Positions 12,724 to 20,800 of a stretch of DNA of 31,269 nt are shown one piece after another. Made by a program: the position numbers and the translations under genes. How positions within the stretch are numbered: the stretch's first letter is position 1; each line of letters opens with the position of its first letter. This DNA is from a virus: the IMG/VR virus record IMGVR_UViG_3300009158_002133, positions 1-31,269 of that record, one strand, 5' to 3'. Below the pieces are notes generated by a model. The model was not told where the DNA came from. It searched no databases and saw only the letters and a program-made list of their open reading frames with translations.

Positions 12724-13459
12724 ATTCGTAGCCGTTGGCGATAACCACGGCGATATGATTGACAAGGATGTCGCACAACAATTCTTTAAATTCCTAAAAT
12801 GGTTTGGAAAAGGAAACAATAACCTAGAAGTTATTCACCTAGGAGATAATTTTGATTTCCGTTCTATCCGCAGAGGTGCTGGAGGAAAAGAAGAAAACGA
12901 ATCGCTAGTGGCTGATGTCAAGGCTGGCAAAGAATTTATTAGTCGTGTACAACCTACAGTGTTTTTAAACGGAAACCACGACGACAGGCTAGACCAAATT
13001 ATTAATGGCTCTACAAGCGGTATGTTAGTTGACTACTGCAATGACTTAAAGTCTGACATTAACAATCATCTTAAGAAGAATGGCTGTAAGAAAATTTACG
13101 ATTACCACGCCGAAGAAGGCGTACACAGGTTAGGCAAGATTGCTTTTGTACACGGCTACACTTGCGGCGTTCGTGCAGTAGAAGAACACGCAATTCATTA
13201 TGCAGAGCCTCAGGGTGCTGTTATTATGGGACACTTGCACAGCATCCAGCAAATCAACGCTAGGAAGCACCAAGGAGCCGTTGGGTTCTCAGGTGGATGT
13301 CTATGCCGTAAGGCTGATATGACTTATAGCAAGAACCGCCTAGCCACATCAAAGTGGGGGTCAGGCTGGACTTATGGGTTTGTTCAAGGGTCGGACTGGA
13401 AGGTCTGGCAAGCCCATAGGGTCGGAAAAGAATTTATTTATTCTATCAAAGGACTATGA
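12707..13459 (+). CDS. Calcineurin-like metallophosphoesterase
   Basis: A 250-aa enzyme with all core metal-binding motifs of calcineurin-like phosphoesterases in order: G-D-N-H-G-D (residues about 10-15), H-L-G-D-N-F-D, G-N-H-D-D, F-V-H-G-Y-T and M-G-H-L-H. Such enzymes hydrolyse phosphomonoesters, phosphodiesters or DNA ends; the substrate here is unknown. In phage replication operons they may process DNA ends or nucleotide signals. ATG 12707 is chosen since it begins directly at the S-K-L-I-K-F-V-A-V-G-D strand; upstream codons would lie inside the preceding gene. Coupled downstream by ATGA. Confidence 0.87.
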   Translation: MSKLIKFVAVGDNHGDMIDKDVAQQFFKFLKWFGKGNNNLEVIHLGDNFDFRSIRRGAGGKEENESLVADVKAGKEFISRVQPTVFLNGNHDDRLDQIINGSTSGMLVDYCNDLKSDINNHLKKNGCKKIYDYHAEEGVHRLGKIAFVHGYTCGVRAVEEHAIHYAEPQGAVIMGHLHSIQQINARKHQGAVGFSGGCLCRKADMTYSKNRLATSKWGSGWTYGFVQGSDWKVWQAHRVGKEFIYSIKGL

Positions 13460-13695
13460 ACAAAAAACAAATAGAAAAACTTCAATATCTATTCCAAGGC
13501 AAACCAGAAAAGGTTCCAAAGGGATGGTACACAGTAAGTCAACTTGTAGAAATTACTGGCAAAGGAAAAACTACCATTGGTGCTATGATAGCAAAGCACA
13601 TTAATGGAAAAAGTGGAGAGGTTAAAGTAAGGAATTTTAATGTCAGACAAAAGAAATCTGTACGCAATATTCCACACTATTTCTTTAAACTATGA
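13456..13695 (+). CDS. Small winged-HTH-like protein
   Basis: A 79-aa basic protein, ATG 13456 overlapping the phosphoesterase stop as ATGA. Residues 22-50 look like a helix-turn-helix: G-W-Y-T-V-S-Q-L-V-E-I-T-G-K-G-K-T-T-I, then a beta wing around R-N-F-N-V-R and I-P-H-Y-F-F. Such single-domain DNA-binding proteins often regulate phage late expression. Moderate confidence in the fold; target unknown. Confidence 0.68.
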   Translation: MNKKQIEKLQYLFQGKPEKVPKGWYTVSQLVEITGKGKTTIGAMIAKHINGKSGEVKVRNFNVRQKKSVRNIPHYFFKL

Positions 13696-13883
13696 AAAAC
13701 CATTTAGTTTGTCTGTCTTGTAATACCGTTTTGTTAGCCCCAGCCCGTGAGGGTGAGCGTAGCACTTGCCGCTGTTCAAATAAGGCTTGGATTCAAAAAC
13801 TCAGCCACCCGAACTGTTGGTCATATGGTGGTCTTGACCCTCAGGCGGTACAACGGGTAAAACAGAAAGAGAAGGCTTCTTGA
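13692..13883 (+). CDS. Zn-ribbon-like small protein
   Basis: A 63-aa protein, ATG 13692 coupled by ATGA. C-L-S-C at 7-10 and C-R-C near 26-28 with a later Cys form a plausible zinc ribbon; the C-terminal part has W-S-Y-G-G-L-D-P-Q-A. Last gene of the rightward operon. Its 3' 83 nt overlap the end of the convergent late gene on the other strand. Confidence 0.66.
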   Translation: MKNHLVCLSCNTVLLAPAREGERSTCRCSNKAWIQKLSHPNCWSYGGLDPQAVQRVKQKEKAS

Positions 13884-14532
13884 GCATTGTATAAAGTATG
13901 CTTAAGGTTGTAATGCCTATGGCAGTCCCCACAATCCATATAAACCAAGTAGATTCAAAGACCCAAGCGGATGCCATAGCCAGCATACCCCCAGCCATAA
14001 TAATACCAGCCGACTTCTTGAATGGAGTAAATGCCATTGCCATCACGCCAATCACAAACAGTCCTAGCCCTGCCGTACTGTACTGCCAGAGTACCTTTTG
14101 TTTAAACTCACCGTCAGCCCTAGCGTGAGCCTCCTGTATCTCCAAGTCCTTCTGCTCTACCATAGCGTACAGGGCTGATGTCTCAGCGTCTACCTTAGAT
14201 GCTTCGTCCTTGTCCTTCTGGACAGCCTTGGTGTCATTCTGTTTAATGATACGGGTGAACTCCTCTACCTTGGCAACCGAGGGCTTAGAGATGCCAGACA
14301 GACGGGTTACTTGGGCTTCGACAACTTCTCTGACAGTTCCTTTATCGAGGTTAGGAACGACAGCAGTAAGGGCAGAAGCGGAATCAGAGACAACAGATTC
14401 GACCTTCGTGATGTAGGTGTCTTTCTCTTTGTTCGGCGTTTCAATGGGTAGAGGGGTTGGAGGTTGTGGCTGAGTGGAGCAACCAACTAAGGTTACAAAC
14501 ACAAAGATTATTGTAAGGCTTTGTAAACTCAT
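13801..14532 (-). CDS. Lipoprotein with C-terminal TM segments, u-spanin-like
   Basis: A 243-aa protein. Residues 1-18 are a lipoprotein signal with the lipobox L-V-G-C (Cys18), then a Pro/Thr linker. Residues about 40-145 are a long charged helical periplasmic region. Three hydrophobic segments at about 153-170, 174-192 and 196-216 end in a short cytoplasmic tail. A lipid-anchored N-terminus plus C-terminal membrane anchoring is the layout of unimolecular spanins, which fuse inner and outer membranes at the end of lysis; phage T1 gp11 is smaller and has one TM. Being next to the holin-like gene (ATGA overlap) supports this. It would imply a Gram-negative host. A virion membrane protein is an alternative. 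Confidence 0.6.
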   Translation of the reverse strand: MSLQSLTIIFVFVTLVGCSTQPQPPTPLPIETPNKEKDTYITKVESVVSDSASALTAVVPNLDKGTVREVVEAQVTRLSGISKPSVAKVEEFTRIIKQNDTKAVQKDKDEASKVDAETSALYAMVEQKDLEIQEAHARADGEFKQKVLWQYSTAGLGLFVIGVMAMAFTPFKKSAGIIMAGGMLAMASAWVFESTWFIWIVGTAIGITTLSILYTMLKKPSLSVLPVVPPEGQDHHMTNSSGG

Positions 14533-14834
14533 TTAGTTTTTTGTATAAATTTGTTTCTAATCCAGTTGAACAACTCTGGAGCAATAGAACCAGAAATACT
14601 GCACAAGACGCTTTTGTAGAAAGGGTCTATATGTGCGTTGTACAAAGTGAAATAACAAATGACCCCAACTATAGCCCCAGCAATAACCATCCTTATCCAC
14701 TTAAATGTGTAATACCTTTCATCGGTCAGGATGAGTCTAGCCAGCATCCCAATAGCCCCCAGTACGGCAAACAGCCAACCAGTCTTTTTGAATTCGTCGG
14801 CTATGGCATCCAATGATTGTGGGTCTTGGTTCAT
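14529..14834 (-). CDS. Holin-like membrane protein
   Basis: A 101-aa protein with three predicted membrane segments (about 19-36, 46-65 and 72-92) joined by short loops, a charged N-terminus and a basic C-terminal tail (R-N-K-F-I-Q-K-T-K). The pattern G-W-L-F-A-V-L-G-A-I-G-M-L-A-R and A-P-E-L-F-N-W-I resembles phage holins of the LydA/lambda-type three-TM class, which permeabilise the inner membrane at lysis. It is coupled by ATGA both to the 2424-aa gene before it and to the spanin-like gene after it. No endolysin gene is recognised next to it. Confidence 0.72.
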   Translation of the reverse strand: MNQDPQSLDAIADEFKKTGWLFAVLGAIGMLARLILTDERYYTFKWIRMVIAGAIVGVICYFTLYNAHIDPFYKSVLCSISGSIAPELFNWIRNKFIQKTK

Positions 14835-17800
14835 CGCTTAGGCTCCATTCTTCTGATTCTTTTCTTAGCATCTTCCTCGTCCTTATATACACCAAGCAAA
14901 TGTTTCTGAGGGTCATATACCCTATATGTACCATTGAGTCTCATAATTACATAGTTAAGAGCATTGGTGAGAACTGAACCATTACCATATGTTTCCGTTT
15001 TAAAACTTCTCCAAACCCTGATATCAGCCTGTGTGAAATCACGGGCTGGCATAGGCTTAGGCGGAACAGTTGTAGTAGGTGTAGGTGTTTTCTTAGGCGT
15101 AGGAACAGGTACACGCTTAGGTGTAGGTATAGGGGTTCCGTCTGTATCTATTGTAGTGGTTGTAGTAGTACCATCTGTATCTACAATTGTAGTTGTTGTA
15201 TTTCCATCTGTATCTACCGTTGTAGTTGTTGTATTTCCATCTGTATCTACTGTTGTAGTTGTCTTATCTGGTTCTATTACTGGGTCTACGGTAGTGGTTG
15301 TTTTTTCAGGGTCACCAATCATATTCCATTTCCCTGTATCTGGGTCACGGGTTCCTACTCTTATAGTTTTTCTACTTTCCTTTTGTCTGTCATAAAACTT
15401 TTGGTATTTATTTACATTCTCTCTAACTGCTGTAAGAGAAATTCCCATTGCTTCAGATTCTTCTATTGTTTTTTGATTAATCCTCCAACCAGCAGGGTCT
15501 TTCATTGCTTCATCTGAACCCTCAAATGGAGGCTGGTCTTCTCCTACTCTTTTCCATATTTCAAAATCACTTAGACCTTCAAGTGCATTAGGCTTTCCGT
15601 TTGCTTCAGCCCATCTTGTCATATTTGTACGCCAGTCATTAACAAACGCTTTTTCGTATGGGCTTAAAAATCCTTCAGGACGATTAGGAAGTTCAGACTT
15701 CTTTTTACCTCTTGCGTTTCCAACATCTATTTCAGAAATATCTTTACTTGCATCTCTTCCAGAATCAATTACACGAATCATTTCTTCAAGCACTTGATGG
15801 CTAAATGTACCTTCATATCCAATAAATGTACTTAATGCTTCAGACATTTGATTGTGCAAACTTGCTACATTCTTTTTAAATCCAACATTAACATCAGGCG
15901 TATCAAGTGATGTTAAGAGACTAGGCTTAACAGGCATATGGTTCCATCTTGCTAGGTGAGCAGGGTCATTAAATAGTGTAATCAAAAATTCTTGAGTAGA
16001 GCCAAGCCTATAAACACTTCTTTCTTTCCACGACCTAGGAAGTTCGTGTTCTCTATCTCCTTTAAATCCTTTTATTTCCCAAGGATTTACAACCCTATAA
16101 CCCTTTTTTAACTGTCCTCTGGTAGATTTTAGTTTTCCTGCATCTGTATAAACTTGAGCATTTAATTTATATCCTTTACTTTCCCAAAGAGTTTCAACTG
16201 TTCCTTTTGGATTAAGAATATATGTATTTTCACAAGCATATTTTTGCAACTCAAGCACTCTTGCAAATGCAACAACTTCAGGTGGAAGAATTATTCCATT
16301 CTTAATTTGTTCTTTTGTTTTTGTTAAAAACTTTTCTACATTGTATTTCCAAGCATCTCCTTCCATTGATGTAGGACTATCTGTTTCTATAAGACCTTTA
16401 AGTTCTGGTGCGGCATCACCAGCCTCTCTGCTTATTCTTCCAAAAATACTATGAGCAAGTTCTTCTAATGCAGTTCCTTCAAATGATTGACCATTTAAAG
16501 CCTGAACTCTTCTTGCTCTTTCATTGCCAGAATGGTTTCCAACATTACTTGCAAAATCACTTGCTGCCCAAGTTTTGTCTATTAACTCAGCAAGGTTTAA
16601 AAATAATTGTTGATGAGATTTACGCTCTACTACTCTTGTAATAGGAAATCTATATTTATCTTCTTTTTTAGTTCCATCATCTGCTTCATCTTCATCCATT
16701 TTTTGACGCTCTTCTGTTGCGTCTTTTATTTTTTGTCTTGCTTTTTCTTTTTCTTTAATTGCAGTCTCAATTGTTTCTTTTAATTTAGATATTTCTTTTT
16801 TAAGTTCAGGAGTGGGTGCTCTTGCATATTGATTTTGCAAAAGTTCATACCTTTCACGAAGCGTAGCCTCTCTTTGTGTTCGTGCTTCATACTGTCTTGT
16901 CATTGTAACTATTGTTTCTCCTCCAGTCCAAGAACCAGTATTTAACAATTCAACCTTTGTGTTTAATTGATTCTTGTCAGACAAAGACAATAACATCTGA
17001 GCAAACTTACTATGAATATCAACAGGCATATTTGGTGCTCTGTGTTTGCCTTGTTCTTTTACAAAATTAAGAACATCTCCTACTGTAACTACAGATTTAG
17101 CCTGTTGATGGTAATCTAAATACTGCCAAAGATTGTGATATTGAGGATTTGGTGCATTTGAAAAGTCGTGATGACCAGCAATGTCACCTGTTTTTGCAAC
17201 ATAAGTTACAAGTGATTCAAAATGAGTAGGGTCAAACGGAAGTTCTCTACTAGTATCTATTGCAAATTTTTCGTGATAACCAATAGAGTCATTGTAAATA
17301 GGTTCTTCACGGGGTACTTCATATCTTGATGTGCCTAGTTCACCAGCACCTTCGTTGGGGGATAGGTTAACAGTTCTATTTGTGCGACCTTCACCACGGG
17401 GCAGAGGCTCATACGCCGCACCAGCCTGAGCCTTCTCACGGGTGCTACCAATCATACGCTGTTGCTTATTAACCGTCTCAACAGGAACAATAAAGGAAAC
17501 ATCGAGATTTCCGCCATCCATCTGGTTGATGAAGATTACGCCGTCGTGTCCTTGCTCAATGGCTTCACCAAGAATCTTTTCAGTTCGTTTCATCATTGGT
17601 GTTTGTTGACCATCAACAACCAACGGATTATTAAACCTAATTGCCGATTTTCCAATATTAGGAGAATCAGATTCTGGTCTTCTAAAATCTGAACTTATTT
17701 CATAACCCAATTTCTTTGGGTCGTATCCTTGGTATTCTGGGTTTAAAACAGTTGTATCCGAAGAAGCAAAATAAGCACCACGCCGTTCCCCATTAGACAA

Positions 17801-20800
17801 AGGAAGGTCTTTTACTCTTAGTTCGTGTTTATATTTTTTGTCTTTAAGGAATCCTTGAGATGTATATGTTCCGTGAACGCCTACAACAACAACAGGTTCT
17901 CCAGTTCTAAATTGCTTAGAATACACAGCGTGTTGATAATACTCACGCATAGGAATATTGTCTGCTAAGTATCCAGAAAAATCGTTGTATTCAGGATTGG
18001 CTTTCTTGACCCACTTCTTTGCTTCTTGAATTTTCTTTGCAAAATCTGTAGCCCTAGAACCTGTAAACTCACTATGAAGTTGTTTTTGGGATGCTGGCTT
18101 GGCTAGGTCTTCCTCAAGTCTTTTTGCCTCAATATATTCACTTAGAGGAAGATGTTCTTTAAGTCTTCTATCTGGCAATTCGCTGTACAAACCTTCACGC
18201 TTAGGGTCTGCTTTTTCAAAGTTAGCCTTTGCTTTCTCGTTTAACTCTTTAAGTCTAATTCTTTTAGTCTGTCTATCAAGACCACCAAACATATCCTTAG
18301 ACATTTGTTCAAGCATCATTAAGGCTGTTTCTTGATTTATGTTACCTTCTCTAAATTTATTTATAAAGTCGGTATATCCTTCATCGGCAGTCTGGGCGAC
18401 AAGTTTTCTGTCTCCAACAAACTCTTGCATTTCACGGGTATTAAATAGGTTTCCAATGCGTCTGGCTTCGGCGGCTTCTCTTGCCCCAAGAACAGGAACT
18501 TCCCCTTCTCCTTCGTTGGGGGAGCGGTTGATGACGCTGTTGTCCGTCATATTGTCTTTGAGCGTAACCGAAGAAGGATTCTTAGCGGCATACTTCCGAG
18601 CACCTTCAGCCGCCTTATTAGCATCTTCAAATGTACCTATACGCTTACCTTGTTCATCATAGGCATCAGTCTTTCCATCTTGTTTTTGAATAAGTTTAAA
18701 TCCAGACGGATGCTTAAATATTGTTCCGTTAGGTGTAATTTCACTGTCCATTTCCCTAGGCGACCAGTTACGAACAAGGTCACGGTAGGCATTTTCAAAT
18801 ACAAACGGGACGCTTTGATTGCGAACACGAAGATTAGTCATCCTGTTAAGGCTGAATGAGAAAACGGATGAAAGAGTATTTCTATTTATTTCAGCGTTAG
18901 GAGAATTAATAAATGTGTCAGCCTCACCCTTAGCAAGACCAAGCACTTGGTGCATAGCATTTCTACGCTCAGAGCCTTTGTCATCAGTCCAAAGTTCAGC
19001 AGAAGGCTTTCTATCAGGATGGTCGTGTGCTCTAGAAGCATTTTCAAGATACCTATAGAAGTCTGCCATAAACTCTGTATGGTTTCCATTCCATAGCGAT
19101 TGAATGTGAGGGTCAGACCAAGTGTTATTAGCACGAATTTCAATCACCTTATAATCAAGCATATTGCCTTTGAACTGGAAATCTCCATTCTTACTAATGC
19201 TTATATCAAGTCCATAGACAACTCCAGTTCTAGACTTAAACGGCACTCTGCTACCATACATTCTGCTAGGGTTATTAACATCACCAATACGCTCACCAGA
19301 AGCAGCAATGCCTCCAAAGTCTACTATGTTTCCTCCAGCCTTTCCAGAAGTTATAGATTGGAATAGGCTAATTTTGTTAGCCATAGCCCTAGTCATATGT
19401 CCAGAGTTAACAATGTTATCTAGTATCTCAGGGCTAAGATTACCCCTAATGTTACCTTCTCCATCTATAAAGAATGTACGCTCAGCCTCAGGTATACCCA
19501 TCAGCAACTTGTAAACAGCCTTACCTTTAATTCTGTTTTCTTTTTTAATTTGAGCCTCTGTGTTGTGTTTATAGTTACCAGAAATGTCTCTAGAAAATAC
19601 GCCGTCAAGACCTTCTCCTTCAATAAACCTAACCTGATTTTCTTTATTAAGGTGAGAGATGTCAAATTGACCAGTTTCATTAACTGTCTTTTCAATCCTA
19701 AGCATATCTCTAAAGAACATATCCATAGCAGGATTAACTACACGCTGAGTTTTACCTGTTATTCTTCCAAACATATCACGCTTAGCAGGGGCAAATACCT
19801 CATCAATAGGCACTAGTTTTTCGTTACCATTTTCATCAATAAATGTGCGTCCAAAATCAAACTCAGGTGCTGTCATTCCCATCCTGCTTCTCCAGTAGTT
19901 TCTAAATTGCAAACTTGCGTTCTCTAAAACACCACGAATTCCTGGCAAATCACCACCGTGATATAGCCAGTCAACAGGTTTATCCATCACAAGATGAGAG
20001 AAATAGTAAGCACCAAATTCTTCACTAAGGTGTTCAAGCAAAGGACGACCACCAAGAGAAGGGTCAGATACCATAGCACCACTTTCTTCGTATTCCTTTT
20101 CAGCAAGTTCAAGACGGCTTAGAGCATCTGCCTTTTCTGCTACATCCTTAAACTCAGCATCAATGTATCTTCTGAACATTTGCTTAACTTCCTTAGGGTC
20201 AACTACACCTTTATCAAGTATAGCACCATCATTGCCTCTTGTGCCAATAACTTTTTCTTTAACTGCCTGAGAGTAGTAATCCTTCATCGCACTTGTGCGT
20301 AGGATAGAGTGAAAAAGTTCGTGTCCAAGTGTAGCCCTAGGAGCGGCATCAGCATTAATATAGATTTTAACCATACCATTTGCCTTGTTCTCAACTACAT
20401 AACCATTTTGTTGTTCAAAAGATTTGAGGCTTAGAGGTTGGTCGCCATCTTTAAGGAACTTCTTACCATCATATGTTTCAGGGTCTAAATTGTTTTCGTG
20501 AAGGAAATCAGCATACTGCTTTTCAGAGAATATTTCAAGGTGTGTGTTAGGATGGATTACATCCTTTGAGGCAAGTATAGCATCAAAGTTAAATCCTCTA
20601 GACTTAGCCCAAGCCTGAGCCTTATCCCACATTTGAGCCTGTTCAGGATGGATATCCCTAAGACCTTCAATAACAAGTTTAGCCTGAATAGAAGTTCTTT
20701 GTGCTGTAGTTCTGCCAGTAACATCAGCAAGCAACTTTCCTCCAGTAGCACCTATGCCACCTAGCATAATGCCAGCACCAGCACCACTAGCCGCTCCCTC

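Noticed and set aside
14964-15395. Plus-strand open frame rich in Val/Gly
   Set aside because: Antisense shadow of the Thr-rich repeat region in the giant protein.
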